A stretch of DNA of 64,000 nt. It comes from Microbacterium stercoris. Its GTDB lineage: Bacteria; Actinomycetota; Actinomycetes; Actinomycetales; Microbacteriaceae. The stretch spans positions 310,001 through 374,000 of the forward strand of contig NZ_JAGFOA010000001.1 in assembly GCF_017592545.1 (NCBI RefSeq), in the 5' to 3' direction. Made by a program: the position numbers and the translations under genes. The notes below the pieces were generated by a model that ran no database searches, was not told the origin of the DNA, and saw nothing but the letters and a program-made list of their open reading frames with translations. This document shows, one piece after another, positions 1-8,222 of the stretch. How positions within the stretch are numbered: the stretch's first letter is position 1; every line of letters starts with the position of its first letter.

Positions 1-236
1 TGTTCGCGGGCGCCCGCGGCCCGCTGCTCACGCCGATCCTGACGCCCGAGCGGGCGGTGGACGCGGCCTGGCGCGGCATGCTCGCGGGCCGGCCGATCGT
101 CTCGAAGCCCTGGTCGGTCAAGCTCGGCATGGCGCTGCGCGGTGTGCTCCCGACCCGCGCGTGGGACGTGCTGGCCGACCGCATCTTCCACATCTACTCG
201 TCCATGGACAACTTCACGGGCCGCTCGGGCCGCTGA
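1..236 (+). CDS. Short-chain dehydrogenase/reductase, C-terminal fragment
   Basis: An open frame enters from the left edge (first full codon at 3) and stops at TGA 234-236, giving 77 residues. It starts FAGARGPLLTP and ends SSMDNFTGRSGR. The segment with 'LTPERAVDAAWRGMLAGRP' followed by 'LPTRAWDVLADRIF' resembles the substrate-loop and C-terminal part of actinobacterial NAD(P)-dependent short-chain dehydrogenases. The Rossmann motif and catalytic Tyr-Lys would lie outside the window, so substrate and activity cannot be judged. The family assignment is by style of the tail only. Confidence 0.6.
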   Translation, partial: FAGARGPLLTPILTPERAVDAAWRGMLAGRPIVSKPWSVKLGMALRGVLPTRAWDVLADRIFHIYSSMDNFTGRSGR

Positions 237-270
237 CGCGGCCCGGCGCCGGCGCCGGCGCGCCGCCTCC

Positions 271-728
271 TCGTTCGTCGAGCGAGCGGAGCGAGTCGAG
301 GCGCCCCCGAACCCCTGCGTGGGCAGGTTCCCTCGCGTTCGTCGAGCGAGCGGAGCGAGTCGAGACGCCCCGAGCCTGGCGCGGGCAGGTTCCCTTCTCG
401 TTCGTCGAGCGAGCGGAGCGAGTCGAGACGCCCCGAACCCGGCGCAGGCGCCTCGCCCTCGGTCGCGCTCCCTCCCCGTTCGTCGAGCGAGCGGAGCGAG
501 TCGAGACGCCCCGAGCCTGGCGCGGGCAGGTTCCCTTCTCGTTCGTCGAGCGAGCGGAGCGAGTCGAGACGCGCCGGGCCTGGCGTAGTCAGGTTCCCTC
601 CGCTCGCTCCCTCTGCCTTACTCGTTCGTCGAGCGAGCGGAGCGAGTCGAGACGCCTCGAACCTGGCGCAGGCGCCTCTCTCTCGGTCGCGTTCCTTCCC
701 GTTCGTAGAGCGGAGCGAGTCGAGACGC
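271..728. repeat. Tandem array of a dispersed 35-bp intergenic repeat
   Basis: Seven copies of a unit with core TCGAGCGAGCGGAGCGAGTC occur at about 271-305, 336-369, 398-432, 477-510, 539-572, 622-655 and 700-728. The last copy has lost 4 bp. Spacers are also related, with 'gcctggcgcgggcaggttccc' variants between copies. The same element recurs once at 13190-13224 after prs. The 618-bp gap between the dehydrogenase and the DUF222 gene is almost entirely this array. Read as protein it gives a spurious 'ERSESR/VERAERVE' peptide on either strand, so the open frames here are not genes. It looks like a miniature dispersed element of unknown function. Confidence 0.85.
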
Positions 729-817
729 GCCGAGCCTGGCGCAGGCGCGGGGTGGCGGCCTGGCTGGTTCGTCCACACCCCGCGTCAGGCGCGGTCGCTT
801 CCCGCGCGTGGTTCCAT

Positions 818-848
818 TCGAACAAATGTCCGAACCTCGTGGGACAAT
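818..848 (+). promoter_or_regulatory. LexA/SOS box overlapping the promoter of the DUF222/HNH gene
   Basis: TCGAACAAATGTCCGA at 818-833 matches the actinobacterial LexA box TCGAAC-N4-GTTCGA at 11 of 12 fixed positions. A -10-like GACAAT lies at 843-848, exactly 6 nt before the ATG at 855, so the box covers the -35/spacer zone where LexA would block polymerase. LexA control of 13E12/DUF222 genes is established in mycobacteria, which supports the reading. Binding is not shown. Confidence 0.7.
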
Positions 849-854
849 GAACCC

Positions 855-2468
855 ATGCCCACCTTCACCGATTCCGCACCTCTCACCTGGGATTTCACCC
901 CGGATGAGCGGTCGCGTGCGCGGGCGGGCATTGCGGAGCTTGCGGCGATCCGCACCGCCCGGGCGGTGCTGGATGCGCGGGAGGCGCGTGCGCAAGCAGG
1001 CCTGATGCAGATCGCCCTCGACCAACTCGGGCGGATGCCACGCGCGTCGGATTATGCGTTCCCGGTGCGGTCGATGGCCGCTGAGGTGGCGCTGGCGTTG
1101 AAGGAATCACCGCGCACGATTCAGGCGCGCCTGGACAGTGCCTACGACCTGGTGGTGCGGTTCCCCGCCACGACCACCGCACTCGAGGAAGGCCGGATCA
1201 CGCAGCGTCACGCCCGCGAGATCGTCGAGGCCGGCTCCCGCATCTCCGATGACACCAGCCGTGCGGCGTTCGAAGCCGAGATCCTCCCGGTTGCCGAGCG
1301 TTCCACACCGTCACGGATGAAGAAGCAGGTGGCGCTGATCGCGGATCGCCACGAGCCGGAGCCGATCCAGGAGCGGCACGACAGGGCCCGCGCCGACCGA
1401 CACGTGTATGTGGTGCATCTGCCGGATGCGATGGCCGAGCTGCGCATCCTCACCACCGCCGTCCGCGCCCGCGCGATCCATGACCGCCTCACCGCGCAAG
1501 CCAAGGCCCTCGCCCGCGACAACCGCGCCGTCGCCCGCGCCCAGAACGCGGCAACCACCGCACCTACCGCCGCCCCCAAGGCCACGCGCACGCCCGAGGG
1601 CACCGCCGCGGGCGCCGACACCCCGACTGCTGCCGACGCCACCGGCGCGCCCGCGGACTCCGGCGCGCGAGTGAACTCTGATAGGGCCACCGACGCGAGC
1701 GTGAACTCAGATGCGGCAACCACCGACGCGTATGCGGCCGCCGCCAGCTCGGCCCGCACTGAGCCGGCCCTCGCTGATGAGCTGGCCCTCGCGTTCGCCA
1801 CCACCCACCCGGATGCCACCAACACCGCCTCGGCCCCCACCGAACCGGTCCCCACCCAGCCGGCGGTGATCGATGATCGTCGCCTCGGTCAGCTGCGTGC
1901 CGACCTCGCCACCGACCTGCTCCTCACCGGCGAGCCCACCGCTCACGACCTCGACGCCGACATCACCGCCACCGTCGAAGTCACCATCCCCGTCACCACC
2001 CTCCTCGGTCTTGACGACGGGCCCGCACTGCTGGACGGATACGGTCCCATCGACCCCGACACCGCCCGCCGGCTCGCCGCCCGAAGCCCCGGATGGGAAC
2101 GCATCTTCCTCCACCCCGACACCCGAGCGCTGCTCACCGTCGACCACTACACCCCCACCGCAGCCCAACGCCGCCTGCTGCTCGCACGCGACAAGACCTG
2201 CCGCCTGCCCGGATGCGCCACAAAGGCCAAGCACTCCGACATCGACCACACCGTCCCCTACTCGGCAGGTGGACCCACCAGCGTGCACAACCTCGCCTGC
2301 CTCTGCGAGGCGCATCACATGATGAAGCACCACGCCCCCTGGACATTCCGCCACCACGGCCACGGCCACTTCACCATCACCACCCCCTGCGGCTACACCT
2401 ACAACGACGATCCACCCGCCATCCACGCCGCCGCACCCGGTCTGGCACCCGCGCCGGCACCGTTCTGA
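855..2468 (+). CDS. DUF222 / HNH endonuclease (13E12 repeat family)
   Basis: The 537-residue protein has an N-terminal DUF222 region (about residues 30-180), a long low-complexity Ala/Thr/Asp-rich linker (about 215-335) and a C-terminal HNH nuclease motif. In that motif 'CRLPGC' is followed by 'SDIDHTVPYSAGG', 'HNLACLCEAHH' and 'MKHH', giving paired cysteines and the HNH histidines. This is the architecture of the 13E12 family, abundant and multicopy in Actinobacteria and suspected to act on DNA during damage or mobile-element activity. ATG 855 is favoured by the -10 element 6 nt upstream. The SOS box at 818-833 predicts DNA-damage induction. Target DNA and true activity are unknown. Confidence 0.85.
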   Translation: MPTFTDSAPLTWDFTPDERSRARAGIAELAAIRTARAVLDAREARAQAGLMQIALDQLGRMPRASDYAFPVRSMAAEVALALKESPRTIQARLDSAYDLVVRFPATTTALEEGRITQRHAREIVEAGSRISDDTSRAAFEAEILPVAERSTPSRMKKQVALIADRHEPEPIQERHDRARADRHVYVVHLPDAMAELRILTTAVRARAIHDRLTAQAKALARDNRAVARAQNAATTAPTAAPKATRTPEGTAAGADTPTAADATGAPADSGARVNSDRATDASVNSDAATTDAYAAAASSARTEPALADELALAFATTHPDATNTASAPTEPVPTQPAVIDDRRLGQLRADLATDLLLTGEPTAHDLDADITATVEVTIPVTTLLGLDDGPALLDGYGPIDPDTARRLAARSPGWERIFLHPDTRALLTVDHYTPTAAQRRLLLARDKTCRLPGCATKAKHSDIDHTVPYSAGGPTSVHNLACLCEAHHMMKHHAPWTFRHHGHGHFTITTPCGYTYNDDPPAIHAAAPGLAPAPAPF

Positions 2469-2500
2469 CGCGGCTTCCGCGGGGCTGGCACGATGTGCGC

Positions 2501-3016
2501 ATGAGCGCTGACGAACTCTGGGATCTCGTCGACCGCGACGGCGTCGCCCTCGGGCGCACGCACCGCCGGGGCGACGGCGCGGTGCCGACCGGCACGTTCC
2601 ACGTCATCGCGGCGACCTGCGCGCACCGCCCCGACGGACGAGTGCTGCTGACGTTCCGGTCCGCACGCAAGGCCTATCCGCTGTCGTGGGAGTTCCCGGC
2701 AGGCAGCGCCCTCGCCGGCGAGACCAGCGTCGAGGCGGCGGCTCGCGAGCTCCGCGAGGAGACGGGCCTCACCCCGCCTATCGAAGGTTTCGGTTTCGTG
2801 GGGCGCTTCGTCGAGGAATCCGCGCTCGTCGACATCTACGCGGTCGCGCTCGATGACGAACCGCTCCTCGACCTGGATCCCGTCGAGATCGCAGACTCCG
2901 AGTGGGCGACCCTCGCGCAGGTCGAGGCCCGGCACCGAGCTGGTGAGTTCGCCGCGCCGTGGGGCCCGCGCCTCGATGAGCTCTGGACATCCATCCGCCC
3001 CGCGATCGCGTCGTAG
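2501..3016 (+). CDS. Nudix hydrolase
   Basis: The 171-residue protein carries a perfect Nudix box, G-x5-E-x7-REUXEEXGU, in 'GSALAGE...RELREETGL' (about residues 67-89). Family members hydrolyse a nucleoside diphosphate linked to another moiety using Mg2+. The N-terminus 'ELWDLVDRDGVALGRTHRRG' is typical of the isopentenyl-diphosphate-isomerase-like or YfcD-like Nudix group, but the substrate cannot be read from sequence. The ATG at 2501 is chosen because the frame upstream only overlaps the HNH gene. A weak -10 (CACGAT, 2489-2494) lies 6 nt before it. Confidence 0.85.
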   Translation: MSADELWDLVDRDGVALGRTHRRGDGAVPTGTFHVIAATCAHRPDGRVLLTFRSARKAYPLSWEFPAGSALAGETSVEAAARELREETGLTPPIEGFGFVGRFVEESALVDIYAVALDDEPLLDLDPVEIADSEWATLAQVEARHRAGEFAAPWGPRLDELWTSIRPAIAS

Positions 3017-3051
3017 CCGCGGCGCGCCCCGCAGCCTGCCATGCTCGCGAC

Positions 3052-3303
3052 ATGACCGATCAGGATCCTCGCGCGGCGGCTCCCGGCAAACGCTGGGGCT
3101 GGATCGTGCTCGCGCTGGTCGCGGGTCTCCTCGTCCTGCTGCTGACCGGGCTCCACCACGGCGTCTGCAACGACTCGAGCGACCCGGCGTTGAGCAGCTG
3201 CGAGTCCGGCCCCGTCCTCGGCGTCGCAGGAACGTGGCTCGCGTGGATCGCGTACGCCCTCTTCCTCGGGTTCTGCGCCTGGCGAGTCGCGCGCCGCCGA
3301 TAG
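3052..3303 (+). CDS. Small two-TM membrane protein
   Basis: The 83-residue protein has two hydrophobic segments (about residues 15-34 and 57-77) separated by an extracytoplasmic-type loop with two cysteines (CNDSSD and SSCESG) that could form a disulfide. The tail is Arg-rich (WRVARRR), suggesting that end is cytoplasmic. A CATGCT -10-like hexamer at 3040-3045 is 6 nt from the ATG. I do not recognise a family. It sits between a Nudix and a GNAT gene on the same strand. Confidence 0.7.
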   Translation: MTDQDPRAAAPGKRWGWIVLALVAGLLVLLLTGLHHGVCNDSSDPALSSCESGPVLGVAGTWLAWIAYALFLGFCAWRVARRR

Positions 3304-3312
3304 CCTCGACGG

Positions 3313-3765
3313 ATGATCCTCACCATCCGCCCCGTGGACGAACGCGACGAGAAGCGATGGAGCGACCTGTACGCCGGCTACCGCGCCTTCTACCGACTCC
3401 CGGATGACCCGGCTGCCGTCGCGACGACGTGGCAGTGGGTGCGCGATGGCGAGCACAGCCTCGTCGGGATCGTCGCGGTCGACGAGCAGGATCATCCGAT
3501 CGCCTTCGCGAACCTGCGGTGGTTCGCGCGTCCGTCGACCGCGACGATCGGCCTCTACCTCGACGATCTCTTCACCTCGCCGGCGGCCCGCGGGCACGGC
3601 GCCGCGACCGCGCTGCTGGAGCGCGCCGCCGCCATCGCGGGCGAGCGGGGCGCGAGCGTCGTGCGCTGGATCACGGCAGACGACAACGCAGCCGCTCGAT
3701 CCGTGTACGACGCCCACGCCACCGCGACCCCGTGGGTCACGTACGACATGAAGCCCACCGCCTGA
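3313..3765 (+). CDS. GNAT-family N-acetyltransferase
   Basis: The 150-residue protein has the GNAT fold signature: 'LYLDDLFTSPAARGHG' is strand 4 plus the acetyl-CoA pyrophosphate-binding R/Q-x-x-G-x-G/A loop (here RGHGAA), and 'ADDNAAARSVYD' is the usual acetyl-CoA-contact helix. The substrate is unknown. The gene follows the small membrane protein by 9 nt, and TAGCCT (3301-3306), which includes the stop codon of that gene, stands 6 nt before the ATG as a probable leaderless -10. Confidence 0.85.
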   Translation: MILTIRPVDERDEKRWSDLYAGYRAFYRLPDDPAAVATTWQWVRDGEHSLVGIVAVDEQDHPIAFANLRWFARPSTATIGLYLDDLFTSPAARGHGAATALLERAAAIAGERGASVVRWITADDNAAARSVYDAHATATPWVTYDMKPTA

Positions 3766-3806
3766 TCCGGCCGCTCACCGCGCGAACGGCCAAGCTCCGC
3801 ACCGGT

Positions 3807-4539
3807 TCAGGCCGGCTGCGACTCGATCCAGGAGCGCGCGGCGGCGCCGATCGAGGCGACGACGGCGTCGGGCTGCGAGACGCTGATCGCGTGTGAGGCG
3901 CCCGCGACCTCATTCACCCCGCGTGCGCCTGCGCGCTCGGCGCCCGCGCGGAAGACCGCGACGGGGATGTTGCGGTCCGCGTCGCCGAACACGTGCCACG
4001 ACGCGATGTCCTTCCACGCGGGGCGGGTCGTCGGCAGCGCCTCCGACAGCGCCGCCTCCGTGACCGGGCGCTGCGTCGCGGCCATCAGCGCCGTCTGCGC
4101 CTCCGGCACGTCCGCCGCGAACTGGCCGTGGAACGCGTCCGGACGGATCGCGAACTCGCTGCCGCCCGAAGACACCGGGTAGGCGGCGAGGGCCTCACCG
4201 AGCGTGCTGCCCGGTGCACTGGTCGAGAGACTGAACGCGCTCTCGCCGGTGTCGGGCGCGAACGCCGACGCGTAGACGAGCCCGACGACGGCGGGGTTCC
4301 CGGCGGCGGCCTCGGTGATGACGAGTCCGCCGTACGAGTGCCCCACGAGCACAACGGGTCCGCCGACCGATGCGATGAGGTCCCGCACGTGCGGCGTCGC
4401 CGGTCAGGCTGCGGAGGGGGTTCGCGGCCGCGACGGCGCGCACGCCTTTTTCCTGCAGACGCGCGATCACCCCGTTCCACGATTCGGATCCGGCGAACGC
4501 GCCGTGGACGAGGAGGACGGTGGGCTTCTCGATGCTCAT
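3807..4539 (-). pseudogene. Alpha/beta hydrolase with a frameshift
   Basis: Two overlapping frames together make one hydrolase of about 240 residues. Residues 1-49 begin at ATG 4537-4539 (MSIEKPTVLLVHGAFAGS, with the HGAF oxyanion-hole motif). The rest continues in another frame from about 4388 (VRDLIASVGGPVVLVGHSYGG, with the GHSYGG nucleophile elbow). The join at about 4388-4400 reads GDA then VRDL with two bases apparently missing. Downstream a catalytic Asp (FGDADRNIP) and His (GASHAIS) are intact, so only the indel spoils the gene. It is either recent decay or an assembly indel. The family often includes small esterases and dehalogenase-like hydrolases; the substrate is unknown. Confidence 0.75.
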
Positions 4540-4552
4540 GATTGCGGCTTTC

Positions 4553-4592
4553 TGGGGAGGGGAGGGGAGGGGAGGGGGAGGGATGGGTGGGG
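4553..4592 (+). other. Poly-G tract with G-quadruplex potential
   Basis: The 54-bp gap between the two hydrolase genes holds at least six successive runs of 3-5 guanines separated mostly by single adenines, ending in GGGTGGGG. This satisfies the G3+N1-7 quadruplex pattern several times over. On the coding (minus) strand it is C-rich and lies just upstream of the 4539 start, where an ordinary Shine-Dalgarno sequence would be expected but is absent. Confidence 0.6.
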
Positions 4593-4593
4593 A

Positions 4594-5542
4594 TCAGGCG
4601 CCGAGCGCCTTGCGGAGGACGTGGATCGCCTGCTCGATCGCAGCCGTTGAGGCGGCCGAGGGGCGAAGGGGGTTCAGCATCATGAAGTCATGGATCGTCG
4701 CGTCGTAGCGCACGAGCGTGGTGCGCACACCGGCCTCGATGAGCCGCCGGCCATAGGCCTCGCCCTCGTCGCGCAGCACGTCGTTCTCATCCACGACGAG
4801 GAAGGTCTCCGGCAGACCCGAGAGCTCCTCTCGCGTCGCGCGCAGGGGAGAGGCGGTGACGTCGCCGCGTGCCGCCGTGTCGGGCAGATACGCATCCCAG
4901 AACCAGGCCATGGCGTCGGCTCGCAGGTGGAACCCCGTCGCGAACTCGGCGTAGCTGGGAGTGTCCATGCCGGCGTCGGTGACCGGGTAGTAGAGCGACT
5001 GATGCACGAAGGTCACATCGCCCCGCTTCTTGGCGAGGATCGCCAGCACGGCGGCCATGTTTCCGCCCACCGAGTCGCCGGCGACGGCGAGACGGTTCGC
5101 GTCGACGCCGAGCTCGGCGGCGTTCGCGATGATCCACTGCGCCGCCGCGTAGCCCTGTTCGATGGCCACGGGGTGGTGCACCTCGGGGGAGCGGTCGTAC
5201 TCGACGAACACCACCGCGGCGTTCGCGCCGACCGCCAGCTCGCGAACGAGGCGGTCGTGCGTGCCGGCATTGCCGAGCACCCAGCCGCCGCCGTGCATGT
5301 AGAGCACCACCGGCAGCGCCGACGCGGCATCCACGGGCTTCACCACGCGCACCTGCAACTCGCCGACGGCGGCGGGCACGGTGTGCCATCGCTCTTCGAC
5401 CTCGTGCAGGCGGCACCGGTGCCGCCTGCACGTCGTCGAGCAGCTGTCGGGCGCCGTCGACGCCGCGCTCCACGAGGGTGGGCGGCTGAGCCGCCGCCTC
5501 GGCGAACGCCTGAGCCTCGGGCTGGAGGAGGGGAGTGGTCAT
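4594..5542 (-). pseudogene. Alpha/beta hydrolase (HSL/Aes type) with a frameshift
   Basis: The N-terminus (ATG 5542, MTTPLLQPEAQAFAEAAAQ) and the catalytic body are in different frames. The body, readable from 5379, has the HSL-type oxyanion motif MHGGGW, nucleophile GDSVGG, acid in VVDENDVLRDEGE and His in IHDF, so it is otherwise intact. The complete protein would be about 315 residues. The frame change falls at about 5431, where adding or removing one base would give PPAEVEERWHTVPAAV, a natural reading. The break coincides with the edge of a perfect 30-nt palindrome. A shortened GTG start at 5379 is possible but would lose the cap domain. Confidence 0.75.
5403..5432. repeat. Perfect 30-nt palindrome at a frameshift
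   Basis: Bases 5403-5432 read identically on both strands, centred on ACCGGT with arms GTGCAGGCGGC and GCCGCCTGCAC. The palindrome lies inside the HSL-type hydrolase gene exactly where the reading frame breaks. Such snap-back sequences promote replication slippage and also sequencing errors, so it explains the frameshift either way. Confidence 0.8.
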
Positions 5543-5682
5543 AAGAGGGTTCCTTCCGAGATCGGCACTGATGAGAAGAGGCCCGCCTCGATGCCGGGCT
5601 CAGAAGGATGACCGCGCAGCGACCCGCGATGTGACACGCCCGGCGGATGCGCCCAGGTGCGCTCGAATACGCTGGAACCCTC

Positions 5683-7476
5683 ATGGCGCATCTTCTGGGG
5701 GCCGAGGCCCTGCACCTCGAATACCCGACCAAGGTCGTCTTCGACTCCGTCTCCCTGGGCGTGAACGAAGGCGACCGCATCGGCATCGTCGGCCGCAACG
5801 GCGACGGCAAGTCGAGCCTCCTCGGCATGCTCGCCGGCCTCAAGGAACCGGATGGCGGCCGCGTCACCGTGCGCGGCGGCGTGACGATCGGCGTGCTCGA
5901 CCAGCAGGACACGCTCGACGACGACCTCACGATCGGCGAGGCGGTCGTCGGCGACATTCCCGAGCACGTGTGGGCGGGTGACCCCAAGGTGCGCGACGTC
6001 ATCGCGGGTCTGCTCACGGATCTGCCCTGGGATGCGAAGCTCGGCAGCCTCTCGGGCGGTCAGCGCCGCCGCGTGGCGCTCGCCGCCCTGCTCGCCGGCG
6101 ACTGGGACGTGCTCGCGCTCGATGAGCCCACCAACCACCTCGACGTCGAGGCCATCGCGTGGCTCGCCGCGCACCTCAAGAAGCGCTGGGCTCCGAATGC
6201 CGGCGGACTGCTGACCGTCACCCACGATCGCTGGTTCCTCGACGAGGTCTGCACCATGACGTGGGAGGTGCACGACCGCATCGTGGATCCCTTCGAGGGC
6301 GGCTATGCGGCGTACATCCTGCAGCGCGTCGAGCGAGACCGTCAGGCCGCCGCCATCGAGCAGCGCCGACAGAACCTCGCCCGCAAGGAGCTCGCGTGGC
6401 TGCGCCGCGGCGCCCCCGCCCGCACGAGCAAGCCGAAGTTCCGCATCGACGCGGCCAACCAGCTGATCGAGGACGTCCCGGAGATCCGCAACAAGACCGA
6501 GCTCGCCTCGCTGGCCGTCTCACGCCTGGGCAAGGACGTCGTCGACCTGCTCGACGTGTCGGTGTCCTACGGCGACAAGAAGGTCATCGAGAAGGTCGAT
6601 TGGCGCCTCGCGCCGGGCGAGCGCACGGGCATCCTGGGCGTGAACGGCGCGGGCAAGTCGACGCTGCTCAGCCTCATCTCGGGCACCGTCGAGCCGACGA
6701 CCGGCCGGGTCAAGCGCGGCTCCACCGTCAAGGTCGCCACCCTCACCCAGCGTCTCGACGAGCTCGAAGAGCACATGAACGAGCCGGTGCGCGTGGTCAT
6801 CTCGCGCCTGCGCACGACGTACACGTTCGGATCCGGATCGAAGGCGCAGGAGCTCAGTCCCGGCCAGCTCCTCGAGCGCATGGGCTTCTCGAGCGCCCAG
6901 CTCTCCACGCCCGTGAAGGATCTCTCCGGTGGCCAGAAGCGTCGCCTGCAGCTTCTGCTGATCCTGCTCGACCAGCCGAATGTGCTGATCCTCGACGAGC
7001 CCACCAACGACCTCGACACCGACATGCTCGCCGCCATGGAGGACCTGCTCGACTCCTGGCCGGGCACGCTCATCGTGGTCAGCCACGACCGGTACTTCCT
7101 CGAGCGCGTGACCGACAACCAGTACGCGATCCTGGGCCACCGGCTGCGGCACCTGCCGGGCGGTGTGGACGAGTACCTGAAGCTGCGTCAGCTCGAGCAG
7201 AGCGCGCCCGTGAAGCCCGCGTCCTCGGCTGCGACGGCTGCCCCGACGGGTCTGCAGGGCGCGGAGCTGCGTGCCGCGCAGAAGGAGGTCACCGCGCTCG
7301 AGCGCAGGATCGCCAAGCTCACCGAGCAGGTCGACAGGGCGCGCGCCGCGCTCGCCGACCACGATCAGGCCGACTACGCGGGCCTCGCCCGCGAGATGGA
7401 GGCCATCTCGGCCATCCAGGGCGAGATCGACGCGGCCGAGGAACGCTGGTTCGAGCTCACCGAGGAGATCGGCTGA
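5683..7476 (+). CDS. ABC-F family ATPase (Uup/EttA-like)
   Basis: The 597-residue protein has two ABC cassettes and no membrane segment. Walker A motifs are GRNGDGKSS and GVNGAGKST, signatures LSGGQRRR and LSGGQKRR, and Walker B motifs LALDEPTNHLD and LILDEPTNDLD. A linker of about 80 residues separates the cassettes. The C-terminus (from about residue 525) is a charged heptad-like coiled coil, as in Uup. ABC-F proteins act on ribosomes as translation factors or antibiotic-protection proteins; this one looks housekeeping. The start is taken at ATG 5683 (MAHLLGAEALHLEYP), where family homology begins, rather than an upstream in-frame codon at 5647. Its TGA directly abuts the convergent MBL gene (TGATCA at 7474-7479). 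Confidence 0.9.
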   Translation: MAHLLGAEALHLEYPTKVVFDSVSLGVNEGDRIGIVGRNGDGKSSLLGMLAGLKEPDGGRVTVRGGVTIGVLDQQDTLDDDLTIGEAVVGDIPEHVWAGDPKVRDVIAGLLTDLPWDAKLGSLSGGQRRRVALAALLAGDWDVLALDEPTNHLDVEAIAWLAAHLKKRWAPNAGGLLTVTHDRWFLDEVCTMTWEVHDRIVDPFEGGYAAYILQRVERDRQAAAIEQRRQNLARKELAWLRRGAPARTSKPKFRIDAANQLIEDVPEIRNKTELASLAVSRLGKDVVDLLDVSVSYGDKKVIEKVDWRLAPGERTGILGVNGAGKSTLLSLISGTVEPTTGRVKRGSTVKVATLTQRLDELEEHMNEPVRVVISRLRTTYTFGSGSKAQELSPGQLLERMGFSSAQLSTPVKDLSGGQKRRLQLLLILLDQPNVLILDEPTNDLDTDMLAAMEDLLDSWPGTLIVVSHDRYFLERVTDNQYAILGHRLRHLPGGVDEYLKLRQLEQSAPVKPASSAATAAPTGLQGAELRAAQKEVTALERRIAKLTEQVDRARAALADHDQADYAGLAREMEAISAIQGEIDAAEERWFELTEEIG

Positions 7477-8193
7477 TCAGCGCGCCGCTGCGCGGTCGAC
7501 GGACGCCACCGCCTCCTCGACACCCTGGCCCCACGGCATGCCGTGCCCGGGCAGCACCCACCTCGCGCCCGTCGGGAGCAGCGCGCGCAAAGACTCCAGG
7601 GCCTGCTCCGGGTCGTCGGTGAACGGCGCAGGCGCCGGTCCGACCGCGCCCGTCAGCACATGACGCGTGGTGAGCGCATCGCCGACGAATACGGCGTCCG
7701 CGACGGGCACCCACACGGCGATGCTGCCGGGCGAGTGTCCGGGCATCCCGATGATCTGCGGCGAACCGGGAAGGTCCAGCGTCTCGCCCGGGAGCGCATC
7801 GACGGTCTGCGAGAGCCAGCGCGTGCGCAGCCCTCCCTTGCGCACGGCGTACCCGAGGAAGCTCAGCACCGGACCGAGGCGCAGCGACTGGCGCCCCGTC
7901 TTCGGCTTCGCTCCGCCGCGGGCGCGGTCGGCGTCATCGGGGTGCACATAGACGGGCACGGCGTGCTCGCGGCGCAGGCGCTCCGCGAAGCCGACATGGT
8001 CGGAGTCTCCGTGGGTGAGGATGAGCCCCTTCACGTCGGCGAGTGAGCGCCCCATCACGTCGAGCTCACGGATCAGGTCTCGCCAGTGTCCGCCCAGACC
8101 CGCATCGATGATCGTGATCCCCTCGGCGGTGTCGACGAGATACGCGGCGACGATGTCGTTGCCGATGCGGTGCAGGTGCGGCCCGAGTTCCAT
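7477..8193 (-). CDS. MBL-fold metallo-hydrolase
   Basis: The 238-residue protein has the metallo-beta-lactamase layout. The first metal motif is THGDSDH, where the second histidine of the usual HxHxDH is Asp. Later come MPGHSPGS (metal His), VFVGDALT (bridging Asp) and LPGHG (last His). Glyoxalase-II-like and many uncharacterised MBL hydrolases share this layout; the substrate is unknown. A TAGCGT -10 element on the minus strand (8200-8205) is 6 nt before the ATG, so the mRNA is probably leaderless. The stop codon abuts that of the ABC-F gene with no gap. Confidence 0.85.
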   Translation of the reverse strand: MELGPHLHRIGNDIVAAYLVDTAEGITIIDAGLGGHWRDLIRELDVMGRSLADVKGLILTHGDSDHVGFAERLRREHAVPVYVHPDDADRARGGAKPKTGRQSLRLGPVLSFLGYAVRKGGLRTRWLSQTVDALPGETLDLPGSPQIIGMPGHSPGSIAVWVPVADAVFVGDALTTRHVLTGAVGPAPAPFTDDPEQALESLRALLPTGARWVLPGHGMPWGQGVEEAVASVDRAAAR

Positions 8194-8222
8194 AACCCCA
8201 CGCTACGCAGGGCCCTCGACAT

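Noticed and set aside
271..728. Possible CRISPR array
   Set aside because: Spacers are related to each other and of uneven length, no cas gene is near, and the element recurs singly elsewhere.
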